Assembly: GCF_031458255.1 (NCBI RefSeq)
Contig: NZ_JAVDYC010000001.1
Location: 6,271,001 to 6,335,000, forward strand
Length of the DNA stretch: 64,000 nucleotides
DNA from: Catenuloplanes niger
Lineage (GTDB): Bacteria; Actinomycetota; Actinomycetes; Mycobacteriales; Micromonosporaceae
Reading direction: 5' to 3'
Positions 19,783 to 27,573 of this stretch are shown here, piece by piece (position 1 is the first letter of the stretch; each line of letters starts with the position of its first letter). Position numbers and translations under genes: made by a program. Under the pieces are notes generated by a model. That model did not search any database, was not told the DNA's origin, and was given only the letters and a program-made list of their open reading frames with translations.

Positions 19783-20482
19783 CGTTTCTTGCGGTTTCGT
19801 CGGGTGGGGGTGTGGGGGCGATCGGCCGCACGACGGGCGGTCAGGCTTGATCCCGTCGTGCGGCCGATCGCCCCCACACCCCATGTGGTCGCTTTGGGTT
19901 GTTCGGCTGCGGCATTTTAGGCGGGGTCTTGGTGTTGCCGCCCACCCCACACCGACCCGGGCCCCCACCGTCACACTTCGTGGGTGCTTGTAAGCGCCGT
20001 TATTGGCCCCGAGGTCTCCGGTGCCGGTCGCGCCGTGGTCGTTTTTCAGGGTGCCTGGTCGGCCTTTACCCCCGGCGCCGCTGTCCCGGCCCGTTGCGTC
20101 CCCCGTTCCCCGGCGCTTCGCGCCTCCGCCCCGCCCCCGGCCCCCAGCGTGCTCACCCGCCGGCCCTTCCCTATGGGCCGTTGGGTGGGTGTGACGACTA
20201 CGGGTGCTTGGGAGGCGCGGAGCGGCGGTGTGGGGCGGGAGGGTGAAAGAAGCGGAAGGTGCCCATGGGGGCTGATGCTCAGCCAGGCACCCTGAAAATT
20301 GACCGCCTCGCGGCCGGCACCGGAGACCTCGGGGTCAATAACGGTGCTTACGAGCACCCACGATGTGTGAGGGTGGTGCCCGGGTCGGTGTCAGGTGGTG
20401 GTTACTCCAAGACCCCGCTTAAAAGGCCGCCGCCGTATAACCCCAAAGCGACCACCCCCCTCCGACGAAACCGCAAGAAACG
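19783..20482. repeat. Long imperfect inverted repeat between pcaF and the IclR gene
   Basis: The about 700-bp gap between the convergent pcaF and IclR genes is non-coding. Its ends form an inverted repeat: the left arm (19783-20058) reads the same as the complement of the right arm (20283-20482) from CGTTTCTTGCGGTTTCGTCGG through TTTTCAGGGTGCCTGG, with scattered mismatches. The left arm is 76 bp longer because it contains an extra perfect hairpin at 19807-19882. The 224-bp centre is GC-rich and only weakly symmetric. Apparent open frames in the arms are mirror copies of one another and are not taken as genes. Confidence 0.85.
19807..19882. terminator. 76-bp perfect hairpin, strong terminator or inserted palindromic element
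   Basis: Two perfectly complementary 31-nt arms (19807-19837 and 19852-19882) flank a 14-nt loop, 26 nt after the pcaF stop. The corresponding place in the right arm of the surrounding inverted repeat lacks it, so it looks like a precise insertion or loss. Confidence 0.8.
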
Positions 20483-20488
20483 TGAAGG

Positions 20489-21271
20489 TCAAACAACCCG
20501 AAGATCAGCTTCAATCCCCGACGCAGTCCCCAGCAGAGAAGGAAGAATCGAGTCGCGAAGAGCGTCAACGGACGTACGACTCGCGTGGACCGAGACATTG
20601 ACCGACGCCACAACCCCACCCGCCCGCCCCCGAATCGGCACCGCCATCGACCGCAGCCCCTCCTCGAGCTCCTGATCGACGATCGCGTACCCCTGCTCAC
20701 GGACCCGCCCCAGCTCGGCCCGCAGCGCGTCCTCGCTGGTGATGGTGCGTGACGTCAGCCGCCGGAGCGGGACCCGGCGCAGGTAGTCGTCGAGGACGGT
20801 GTCGGGGGCGGCGGCCAGCAGCACCCGGCCCATCGAGGTCACGTAGGCCGGGAAGCGGGTGCCCACGTTGATCGAGACGGTCATGATCCGGCTGGTGGGG
20901 ACGCGGGCCACGTAGACCACGTCGTCGCCGTCCAGGACGGATACCGACGACGATTCGCGGACCTCGGCGACCAGGCGTTCCAGGTGGGGTTCGGCGACCT
21001 CGGGCAGCGAGATGCTGGACAGGTACGCATATCCCAGCTCGAGCACGCGCGGGCTGAGCCGGAACAGCCGGCCGTCGGTGTGCACGTAGCCGAGATCCGT
21101 CAGCGTCAGCAGGAAGCGGCGTGCGGCGGCGCGGGTCAGGTCGCAGATGCGCGCCACCTCACTGAGCGTCAGCTCCGGACGGGTGGCGTCGAACGCCCGG
21201 ATGACCGCCAGCCCGCGTTCCAGCGACTGGACGAAGTGTCCCTCCCGAGCGCTTTCCGTCACGGCGTGCAA
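20489..21271 (-). CDS. pcaR: IclR-family transcriptional regulator of the pca operon
   Basis: A 260-aa regulator: N-terminal winged helix (FVQSLERGLAVIRAFD, LTLSEVARICDLTRAAARRF) and C-terminal IclR effector domain (YVTSMGRVLLAA, YAIVDQELEEGLRSMAVPI). The length and wording are those of the PcaR/PobR group, which sense beta-ketoadipate-pathway intermediates. The start is the TTG at 21271 preceded by GAGGGG; GTG 21262 is an alternative. It is the last gene of the pca operon, 2 nt after pcaL, so it is probably autoregulated. Candidate operators are listed at 27396, 27498 and 32421. Confidence 0.85.
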   Translation of the reverse strand: MHAVTESAREGHFVQSLERGLAVIRAFDATRPELTLSEVARICDLTRAAARRFLLTLTDLGYVHTDGRLFRLSPRVLELGYAYLSSISLPEVAEPHLERLVAEVRESSSVSVLDGDDVVYVARVPTSRIMTVSINVGTRFPAYVTSMGRVLLAAAPDTVLDDYLRRVPLRRLTSRTITSEDALRAELGRVREQGYAIVDQELEEGLRSMAVPIRGRAGGVVASVNVSVHASRTSVDALRDSILPSLLGTASGIEADLRVV

Positions 21272-21273
21272 CC

Positions 21274-22407
21274 TTACCCCTCGTCGGCCAGCACCCGGCG
21301 CGCGACGGCCAGCGCGGCGTTGCTCGCGGGTACGCCCGCGTAGACCGCGGTGTGCAGCAGCACCTCGCCGATCTCCGCCGCGGTCAGGCCGTTCCGGCGG
21401 GCCGCGCGTACGTGCATGGCCAGTTCGTCGTGGCAGTGCAGCGCGGTCAGCACGGCGAGCGTGATCATGCTGCGGCTGCGGCGGTCGAGCGTGTCCCGGG
21501 ACCAGATCTCACCCCACGCGTACCGGGTGATGAAGTCCTGGAACGGCGCGGTCAGTGGCGTGGTGCCGGCCACGGCGCGGTCCACGTGCTCGTCGCCGAG
21601 CACCTGCCGGCGTACGACCATGCCGGTGTTCTCCGCGGTCCGGTCCTCCAGGTGGTCGAGGAGCAGCGCGGTGACCGCGTCGGCGCGTTCGACGTTGGCC
21701 AGGTGCGCGGCCTCGGGCAGCACCACCAGGCGCGCGCCGGGAATCCCGTCCGCGATGAGCTGGCCGTGCGGCGGTGGCGTGGCCGGATCGTCGCGGCCCG
21801 CGATGACCAGCGTGGGGGCGGTGATCGTGGCGAGGTCGGCGCGCTGGTCCATGTGCTGGACGACCGCGCAGGCGCCGGCGTACCCCTCTGGCGGGGTCTT
21901 GATGATCATGGTTTTGAGCGTGTCGACCAGCTCCGGGTGACGCTCGGCGAACCCGGTGGTGAGCCAGCGGCCGGCGACCGCGTCCGCGACGGCCCGGGTG
22001 CCGTGCGCGCGGACGGTCCGTGCCCGCTCGGCCCAGCCCTCCGGCGGTCCGAGCCGCGCGGACGTGCAGCAGAGCACGAGGCGGCCGACGCGTTCGGGCG
22101 CGTGCGCGGCCAGCCACATCGCGGTCATCCCGCCGAGCGAGAGTCCCACCACGTGCGCGGACGCGACGCCGAGCCGGTCCAGCAGCGCGAGCGCGTCCCG
22201 GCCGAGATCGGCGAGGGCATAATCCCCCGGCGGTACGGGTGAGCGCCCGTGCCCCCGGGTGTCACAGCGGATCACCCGGAACCGGCGGCTCAACGCGGGC
22301 AGCTGCGGGTCCCACATGCTCAGGTCGCTGCCCAGCGAGTTCAGCAGCAGCAGCGGCGGCGCGTCCACCGGCCCGTCCACCACGTGATGCAACTCGACGA
22401 CACTCAC
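21274..22407 (-). CDS. pcaL: Fused 3-oxoadipate enol-lactonase / 4-carboxymuconolactone decarboxylase
   Basis: A 377-aa bifunctional enzyme. Residues about 1-250 form an alpha/beta hydrolase (PcaD): nucleophile Ser90 in GLSLGG, acid in AGRDDPATPP, His in EAAHLANVE. Residues about 255-377 form the PcaC decarboxylase (FITRYAWGEIWSRDTLDRRSR, HVRAARRNGLTAAEIGEVLLH). The DC fusion is the PcaL arrangement known from Rhodococcus and Streptomyces. GTG 22407 has AGGAGG 6 nt upstream; the longer open frame is rejected. It turns 4-carboxymuconolactone into 3-oxoadipate in the cytoplasm. Confidence 0.92.
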   Translation of the reverse strand: MSVVELHHVVDGPVDAPPLLLLNSLGSDLSMWDPQLPALSRRFRVIRCDTRGHGRSPVPPGDYALADLGRDALALLDRLGVASAHVVGLSLGGMTAMWLAAHAPERVGRLVLCCTSARLGPPEGWAERARTVRAHGTRAVADAVAGRWLTTGFAERHPELVDTLKTMIIKTPPEGYAGACAVVQHMDQRADLATITAPTLVIAGRDDPATPPPHGQLIADGIPGARLVVLPEAAHLANVERADAVTALLLDHLEDRTAENTGMVVRRQVLGDEHVDRAVAGTTPLTAPFQDFITRYAWGEIWSRDTLDRRSRSMITLAVLTALHCHDELAMHVRAARRNGLTAAEIGEVLLHTAVYAGVPASNAALAVARRVLADEG

Positions 22408-22513
22408 GCCGAACCTCCTGTTCCCGCGGCCGGTGTCGCGGTGCCGCCGAGCCCGGTCCCACGGCGTCGGCGGCCGCTTTCGCACCCGGCGTCCCGCGAC
22501 GGGGACGATGTGG

Positions 22514-24562
22514 TCACGCGTCGCCCTTGGGGTGGGCGGCCAGTGCGCGATCGACGAGCGGGCCCGCGCTGCCCAGGTACTCCGCCGGGTCGAGGAGCGC
22601 GGTCACCGCGTCCCGGTCCAGGTGCGCGGTGACGCGCGGATCGCCGGCGAGCGGCCGGCCGTCCCGCACCACCGCCGCGACCAGGTCGTGGGCGGCGTCC
22701 CTGCCGAGATCCTCGGCGAGCACGCCCGCGACCCGCTCGGCCAGCAGCGCGCCGCCGGTCAGGTCCAGGTTGGCGCGCATGCGGGCCGGGTCGACCTCCA
22801 GGCCGGTGAGGCAGTCCCGCAGCCAGTACGCGGCGGAACCGGTGGCCCGCAGCAGGTCGGTGAGCGGCAGCCACTCCGCGTGCCAGGCACCGGCGGCGCG
22901 CTGGTGCTCGTGCGGCATGGCCGCGAACAGCGTGCCGGCCAGTCCGGGCGCGCGGGCGGCGGACGCGGCGGCGGAGATCGCGGCGACCGGGTTGGCCTTG
23001 TGCGGCATGCTGGACGAGCCGCCGCGGCCGCCGCCCTCCCGCACCTCGCCGACCTCGGTCTGCGCGAGCAGGATGACGTCGCGGGCGATCTTCGCGATCG
23101 TGCCGGCCGCGCCGGCCAGCGCGCCGGCCAGCTCCGCGATCCGGCCGCGGTCGGTGTGCCAGGGCAGGATCGGCTCGTTCAGCTCGAGTTCGTCGGCGAA
23201 GACGGAGATCAGCTCCGGCCCGATCCGGCCGTCGCCGGCCGCGCGCACCGCACCGCTCCGGCCCGCGACCCCGCCTCGTCCACCCTCCGCGCCACCCGCT
23301 CCCACCGGCCCCGCATCCGGGCTCCGCAACCGTGCCGCATCGACGGCGTCGGCCACGCCGGACGCGCCGGCCACGCCGGACGCGCCGGCCGCGTCGTCTC
23401 GCGCCGCATCGGCGGCGTCGGCTTGTGCCGTATTTGGTGTGTCGCCTCGTGCTTGGTGGTCTCGTGCCGTGTCGGCTCGTGCCGTGTCGGCTCGTGCCGT
23501 GTCGGCTTGTGCCTGGTGGTCTCGTGCCGCGTCGGCTGTGTTGCCTTGTGCCGCACCGGCCGTATCGACGCGTGCCGCGTCGGCCGTGTCGCCCTGTGCC
23601 GGGTCGGTCTGCGGCGTGGTGCGGGTCTGGGATGTGGTGCCCGTCTGCGGCATGGCATCGCTCTGCGGCGCCCGGGTCTCGTGCGCCCGGGTCTCGTGCG
23701 CCCGGGTCTCGTGCGCCCGGGTCTCGTGCGCCTGGGTCTTGTGCGCCTGGGTCTTGTGCGCCTGGGTCTCGTGCGCGTGGGGTTCGTGCGTGTGTTGCGC
23801 GGCGAGGTCGCCGATCGCGGCCAGGGTGCCGGTGGCGCCGCCGAGCTGGGCGGCGAGCGTGCCGTGGCGGACGCGGGCCAGGCGGGCGCCGGCGGCGTCG
23901 AGCGCGGTCATCCAGCCGGCCGCGATCAGGCCGAACGTGGTCGGGAGCGCCTGCTGGAGCAGCGTGCGGCCGGCGATCGGCGTGTCCCGGTGCACGGCGG
24001 CGAGCGTGGCGGCGCGATCGGCGGCGGAGGCCAGGTCGGCGCGCAGCGGGCCGGTGGCGCGCCGGGCGACCAGCATCGCGGCGGAGTCGATGATGTCCTG
24101 GCTGGTGGCGCCCGCGTGGGCGAACCGGGCCAGGTCCGGCGGCAGTTGGGCACGCAGTGCGCGTACCAGCGGCACCACGGGGTTTCCGGCGGAGACCGCG
24201 TCGCGCGCGAGCGCGGCCGGATCGAACCGGGACGCGTGACAGGCGTTCGTGATCGCCACCGCGGCCGCCGGCGGGATCAGGCCGAGCCGGGCCTGGGCGC
24301 GGGCCAGCGCGGCCTCGGCGTCGAGCATGGCCTGCAGCCAGGCGGTGTCGCCGACGGCATCGCGCACCGGCCCGGCCGACAGCACCCCGTCGAACAGCCC
24401 GAGCCGGTCAGCGTCGCGAGCCGCGCCGGGCCCGGAATCCGCGCCGGGGCCGGAATCCGCAATGGGGCCGGAATCCGCGCCGGTGCCGGCAGCAGGGCCG
24501 GGGCCGGGAGCCGGGGTGCCGTGGGGAGGCGGGTCAGAGTGCGAAGAAGACGGTCTCATCAT
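22514..24562 (-). CDS. pcaB: 3-carboxy-cis,cis-muconate cycloisomerase with a large repetitive insertion
   Basis: A 682-aa protein of the fumarase/aspartase superfamily, far longer than the usual 350-480. The family core is intact on both sides of an insertion: LFDGVLSAGPVRDAVGDTAW, GATSQDIIDS (151-160) and QLGGATGTLAAIGDLAAQ before it; ELNEPILPWHTDRGRIAELA and the SSSMPHKANP signature loop (516-525) after it. Residues about 256-450 are an Ala/Thr/His/Asp-rich repeat tract (AHETR, ADTAR units). A second small repeat (ADSGPG) lies near residue 35. The start overlaps pcaG by 29 nt; ATG 24559 is an alternative. The enzyme lactonises carboxymuconate; whether the insertion is tolerated is unknown. 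Confidence 0.85.
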   Translation of the reverse strand: MMRPSSSHSDPPPHGTPAPGPGPAAGTGADSGPIADSGPGADSGPGAARDADRLGLFDGVLSAGPVRDAVGDTAWLQAMLDAEAALARAQARLGLIPPAAAVAITNACHASRFDPAALARDAVSAGNPVVPLVRALRAQLPPDLARFAHAGATSQDIIDSAAMLVARRATGPLRADLASAADRAATLAAVHRDTPIAGRTLLQQALPTTFGLIAAGWMTALDAAGARLARVRHGTLAAQLGGATGTLAAIGDLAAQHTHEPHAHETQAHKTQAHKTQAHETRAHETRAHETRAHETRAPQSDAMPQTGTTSQTRTTPQTDPAQGDTADAARVDTAGAAQGNTADAARDHQAQADTARADTARADTARDHQARGDTPNTAQADAADAARDDAAGASGVAGASGVADAVDAARLRSPDAGPVGAGGAEGGRGGVAGRSGAVRAAGDGRIGPELISVFADELELNEPILPWHTDRGRIAELAGALAGAAGTIAKIARDVILLAQTEVGEVREGGGRGGSSSMPHKANPVAAISAAASAARAPGLAGTLFAAMPHEHQRAAGAWHAEWLPLTDLLRATGSAAYWLRDCLTGLEVDPARMRANLDLTGGALLAERVAGVLAEDLGRDAAHDLVAAVVRDGRPLAGDPRVTAHLDRDAVTALLDPAEYLGSAGPLVDRALAAHPKGDA
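23446..23535. repeat. 15-bp tandem repeat within pcaB, block 2
   Basis: Six consecutive 15-bp units of the type CTCGTGCCGTGTCGG, three of them identical (23461-23505). They encode ADTAR-like pentapeptides on the minus strand and keep the pcaB frame. Confidence 0.85.
23669..23788. repeat. 15-bp tandem repeat within pcaB, block 1
   Basis: Eight 15-bp units of the type CGCCCGGGTCTCGTG, the first four identical and the last four drifting (CCTGGGTCTTGTG variants). They encode AHETR/AHKTQ pentapeptides in the pcaB frame. Confidence 0.9.
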
Positions 24563-25100
24563 CCCCCTGCAGCCGGATGTCGAAGCGGTAGCCGGCGCCG
24601 TCCGGCCGGGCGAGCAGCGTGGGCCGGCGGGCCTCCGGGACGGTCGCCAGCACCGGGTCGGCCGCGTTCGCGGTGGCCTCGTCGGCGAAGTAGATCCGGG
24701 TCACCACGCGGTGGAGCAGTCCGCGCGCGAGGACCGAGACGTCGATGTGCGGCGCCTGCGGGCGGCCCTCGCGGTCCGGTACGACGCCCGGCTTCAGGGT
24801 GATTATCGCCCAGTTGCCGGCGTCGTCGGTGGGACACCGGCCGAATCCGCGGAAGCCGCTGTCCGTGGCGCCGCGCGGGTCGTCCGGGTGCGCGAAACCG
24901 CCGGCCGGGTCCGCCTGCCACGTCTCGATCAGCGCGTCCGGCACCTCGGCGCCGGCGCCGTCGAACACCGTGCCGAAGATCCGGATCGCGCCCGGTGTGT
25001 CCTCCTCGACCACGGAGTGGCCGTCCGGCCAGGGCAGGCCGATCGACAGGTACGGCCCGACCGTCTGCGACGGGGTGAGCCCGTCGAACTCAGTCGTCAT
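24534..25100 (-). CDS. pcaG: Protocatechuate 3,4-dioxygenase alpha subunit
   Basis: A 188-aa intradiol dioxygenase alpha chain: SQTVGPYLSIGLPWPDG, ALIETWQADPAGGFAHP, GFGRCPTDDAGNW and APHIDVSVLARGLLHR align with the PcaG pattern. The alpha chain keeps the fold but not the iron ligands (Pro-His-Ile-Asp in place of the PAHIHF of PcaH). It pairs with PcaH to cleave protocatechuate between its hydroxyls. Its start lies 11 nt inside the end of pcaH and its end overlaps pcaB, indicating coupled translation. Confidence 0.95.
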   Translation of the reverse strand: MTTEFDGLTPSQTVGPYLSIGLPWPDGHSVVEEDTPGAIRIFGTVFDGAGAEVPDALIETWQADPAGGFAHPDDPRGATDSGFRGFGRCPTDDAGNWAIITLKPGVVPDREGRPQAPHIDVSVLARGLLHRVVTRIYFADEATANAADPVLATVPEARRPTLLARPDGAGYRFDIRLQGDDETVFFAL

Positions 25101-25800
25101 GCGGCTCCTCCGTCGGGGTACCGTCCTCGCCGGCCAGCACGATGTCGAAGCGGAAGCCGAGCGCCCACGACTCCACGGTCGCGTCCAGGTCGAACCGGGC
25201 GATCAGCCGCCGGCGGGCCCGCTCGTCCCGGACCGAATTGAAGATCGGGTCGTACGCGAACAGCGGGTCGTCCGGGAAGTACATCTGCGTCACCAGGCGC
25301 TGCGTGAACGCGCGCCCGAGCAGCGAGAAGTGGATGTGCGCCGGCCGCCACGCGTTCGGGTGGTTCCCCCACGGGTAGGCGCCCGGCTTGACGGTGACGA
25401 ACCGGTAGCGTCCCGCGTCGTCGGTCAGGCAGCGGCCCACGCCGGTGAAGTGCGGGTCGAGCGGCGCGTGGTGCTGGTCCCACCGGTGCTGGTAGCGCCC
25501 GGCCGCGTTGGACTGCCACACCTCGACCAGGGTGTGCGGGATCGGCCGGCCGCCTGCGTCCCGCACCTGCCCGTGCACGACGATCCGCTGGCCCTGTGCC
25601 TCGCCGCCGGGCGCGAGCGTGAGGTCGGCGTCCTCGGGGCGCACCCGGCCCTCGCCGAGCAGCGGGCCGGTGACCTCGGTGAGCGAGTGCGGCAGCAGCA
25701 CGAACTGTTCGCGTGGCGCCCGCAGCACGGTGGACCGGTAGCCGGGGGAGAGCAGCGGCGGATGCGTCGTACCGTCGTCGCGCCGGTAGGTCGGCAGCAT
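25090..25800 (-). CDS. pcaH: Protocatechuate 3,4-dioxygenase beta subunit
   Basis: A 236-aa iron-binding intradiol dioxygenase. The four non-haem Fe(III) ligands are visible: Tyr103 (GRYQHRW), Tyr142 (GAYPWGNHPN), His155 and His157 (RPAHIHFS). The VEVWQSNAAGRY block is the intradiol signature. It opens the aromatic ring of protocatechuate to 3-carboxy-cis,cis-muconate, the first committed step of the operon. ATG 25800 lies one nucleotide after the pcaJ stop. Confidence 0.96.
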   Translation of the reverse strand: MLPTYRRDDGTTHPPLLSPGYRSTVLRAPREQFVLLPHSLTEVTGPLLGEGRVRPEDADLTLAPGGEAQGQRIVVHGQVRDAGGRPIPHTLVEVWQSNAAGRYQHRWDQHHAPLDPHFTGVGRCLTDDAGRYRFVTVKPGAYPWGNHPNAWRPAHIHFSLLGRAFTQRLVTQMYFPDDPLFAYDPIFNSVRDERARRRLIARFDLDATVESWALGFRFDIVLAGEDGTPTEEPHDD

Positions 25801-25801
25801 G

Positions 25802-26557
25802 TCAGCCCTCCTGGCCCTCGAGCGCGCGCAGCACGCTCAGCTCGGTGTCCGTCGGCGCCTCGGTCGTCCGCAGTCCGGGGGCGACGCGCAGGTCCCAGCC
25901 GGTGGCCGCGTGCACCTCGTCGAGCGTGACGCCGGGGTGCAGGTGGGTGAGCGTGAGCTCGCACGTCTCCGGGTCCGGCGCGAGCATGCCGAGGTCCGTG
26001 ACGACCAGTTGCGGGCCGCGGCCGCGCAGCCCGTGCCGTTCGCGGTCGCCCGCCCCGGCGCCGAAGCCGAACGACGTCACGAAGTCCACCCTCGGCACGA
26101 ACGTACGCCGGCTGTGCGGCACGATCACGATGACCTCGCGACACGATGCCGCGATCTCCGGCGCGCCGCCCGCGCCCGGGAGCCGTACCGCCGGGTTCGC
26201 ATAGTCGTCGCCGATCACGGTGGTGTTGATGTTGGCGAACCGGTCGAGTTGCGCGGCGCCGAGGAAACCCACGTCGATCCGGCCGGGCTGCAGCCAGTAG
26301 TTGAAGATCTCCGGTACCGAGACGACCGCGTCCGCGGTCTCGGCCAGCACGCCGTCGCCGATGGAGAGCGGCAGCCGGTCCGGCTTCGCGCCGATCGTGC
26401 CGGACTCGTAGACCAGCACCAGGCCGGGTGCGTGGGTGCGGCGGGCCAGGTTGGCCGCCGTGCTGGGCTTGCCGATGCCGACGAAGCAACGGTCGCCGTC
26501 GGACAGCGCCCGGGACGCCGCGACGGTCATCATCTCGCCGGGTGAATGACTACTCAC
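25802..26557 (-). CDS. pcaJ: 3-oxoadipate CoA-transferase subunit B
   Basis: A 251-aa CoA-transferase beta chain. ALSDGDRCFVGIGKPSTAAN and VLVYESGTIG carry the family pattern, the Glu of ESGTIG being at the expected catalytic position; GAAQLDRFANINTTVIGD follows. GTG 26557 overlaps the pcaI stop as GTGA; the frame is open beyond it only because pcaI lacks stops in this phase. With PcaI it moves CoA from succinyl-CoA to 3-oxoadipate. Confidence 0.9.
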   Translation of the reverse strand: MSSHSPGEMMTVAASRALSDGDRCFVGIGKPSTAANLARRTHAPGLVLVYESGTIGAKPDRLPLSIGDGVLAETADAVVSVPEIFNYWLQPGRIDVGFLGAAQLDRFANINTTVIGDDYANPAVRLPGAGGAPEIAASCREVIVIVPHSRRTFVPRVDFVTSFGFGAGAGDRERHGLRGRGPQLVVTDLGMLAPDPETCELTLTHLHPGVTLDEVHAATGWDLRVAPGLRTTEAPTDTELSVLRALEGQEG

Positions 26558-27354
26558 CGGACCTCCGTCCGCAGCCAGGTGGTGAACGCGTCCCGGTCCC
26601 GGGAGATCGCGTCCCACGACCGGTAGTACGCGTTGTCCCGCTCGTAGTAGCCCATCGCGTAGGACGGCCGGGCTCCGCCGGGCACCTCGGCCACGCAGGT
26701 GATCGCCCAGCCCGGCAGCACGATCGCGCCCGGCCGGGGCGCGAGCTCGTCCACGATCTCCTCGACCGTGACCAGCGACGTCCGGGAGGCGAGCACGACC
26801 TCCTTGTGCACGCCGGTGATGCCCCAGAGCTGCACGTTGCCGTGCCGGTCCGCGCGCTGCGCGTGCACGATCGCCACGTCCGGGTTCAGCGCCGGCACCG
26901 CGGTCAGCACCTCGCCGGTGAACGGGCAGGTGATCGGCGCGATGGTGGCGGTCCGCCCGGGCAGGTCGGTGCCGGTGTAGCCGCGCAGCACCGCGAACGG
27001 CAGCCCGGCCGCACCGGCCGCGTACCGGTTCGCCATGCCGGCGTGGCTGTGCTCCTCGATCTCCAGCGGGACCGGCCAGCCGTGCTGCGCCGCGTCCCGG
27101 AACCGGTGCAGCGAGCCGACGCCCGGGTTGCCGGCCCAGGAGAAGACCAGCTTGCGCGCGCAGCCGGCGCCGATCAGCTGGTCGTAGACGATGTCCGGCG
27201 TCATCCGGACCAGCGTCAGGTCGCGGCGGCCCTGCCGGATGATCTCGTGCCCGGCGGCGACCGGGATCAGGTGGGTGAAGCCCTCCAGCGCCACCGTGTC
27301 GCCGTCGTGGACGAGCCGGGCGACCGCCTCGGCCAGCGTGGTGATCTCCGCCAT
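26554..27354 (-). CDS. pcaI: 3-oxoadipate CoA-transferase subunit A
   Basis: A 266-aa CoA-transferase alpha chain and first gene of the pca operon. It starts MAEITTLAEAVARLVHDGDT, with VALEGFTHLIPVAAGHE, RMTPDIVYDQLIGAG and FSWAGNPGVGSLHRFRDA as family landmarks. ATG 27354 has GGAG 5 nt upstream, so the 13 extra codons of the open frame are dropped. It partners PcaJ. Transcription starts in the 219-bp divergent region shared with the ABC transporter, next to a perfect 15-bp palindrome. Confidence 0.92.
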   Translation of the reverse strand: MAEITTLAEAVARLVHDGDTVALEGFTHLIPVAAGHEIIRQGRRDLTLVRMTPDIVYDQLIGAGCARKLVFSWAGNPGVGSLHRFRDAAQHGWPVPLEIEEHSHAGMANRYAAGAAGLPFAVLRGYTGTDLPGRTATIAPITCPFTGEVLTAVPALNPDVAIVHAQRADRHGNVQLWGITGVHKEVVLASRTSLVTVEEIVDELAPRPGAIVLPGWAITCVAEVPGGARPSYAMGYYERDNAYYRSWDAISRDRDAFTTWLRTEVR

Positions 27355-27395
27355 GGCGCTCCAGGATCCGCAGTGTGTGCGTCTTGCGCACAAGA

Positions 27396-27410
27396 GTTCG
27401 TCTGACGAAC
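27396..27410. promoter_or_regulatory. Putative IclR/PcaR operator upstream of pcaI
   Basis: GTTCGTCTGACGAAC is a perfect 15-bp palindrome (6-bp arms, 3-bp centre) 41 nt before the pcaI start. It shares GTTC-N7-GAAC with the 27498 site and resembles the weaker 32421 site. Confidence 0.6.
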
Positions 27411-27497
27411 GTAACGCCGGGCCCGGGGCAGCGTCAACGGCGCCCGGGCCGTAAGAATATCGACGTACGGGATTGACGTGGTTCAGCTCACGCCCCT

Positions 27498-27516
27498 ACG
27501 TTCTTCATGAGAACGT
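27498..27516. promoter_or_regulatory. Putative operator upstream of the aromatic ABC transporter
   Basis: ACGTTCTTCATGAGAACGT, a perfect 19-bp palindrome (7-bp arms). It lies about 20 bp upstream of a TATAAA box (27537-27542), so a bound regulator would cover the -35 region of the ABC operon. Confidence 0.6.
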
Positions 27517-27573
27517 CTGTTCGGATAGCGCACAGGTATAAATCGGGCAAAACACCCCACCCGGGAGATCCAT

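Noticed and set aside
19984-20357. Two short open frames in the inverted repeat giving similar proteins (MLVSAVIGPEV and MLVSTVIDPEV)
   Set aside because: They are mirror translations of the two arms; the similarity comes from the repeat itself and neither has a ribosome binding site or normal codon use.
23446-23788. Possible CRISPR array in the pcaB repeats
   Set aside because: Units are contiguous 15-mers with no unique spacers and keep the pcaB reading frame.
22433-24802. 789-codon plus-strand frame across pcaB and pcaG
   Set aside because: Antisense shadow; its Cys/Val-rich repeats are the complement of the pcaB repeat tract.
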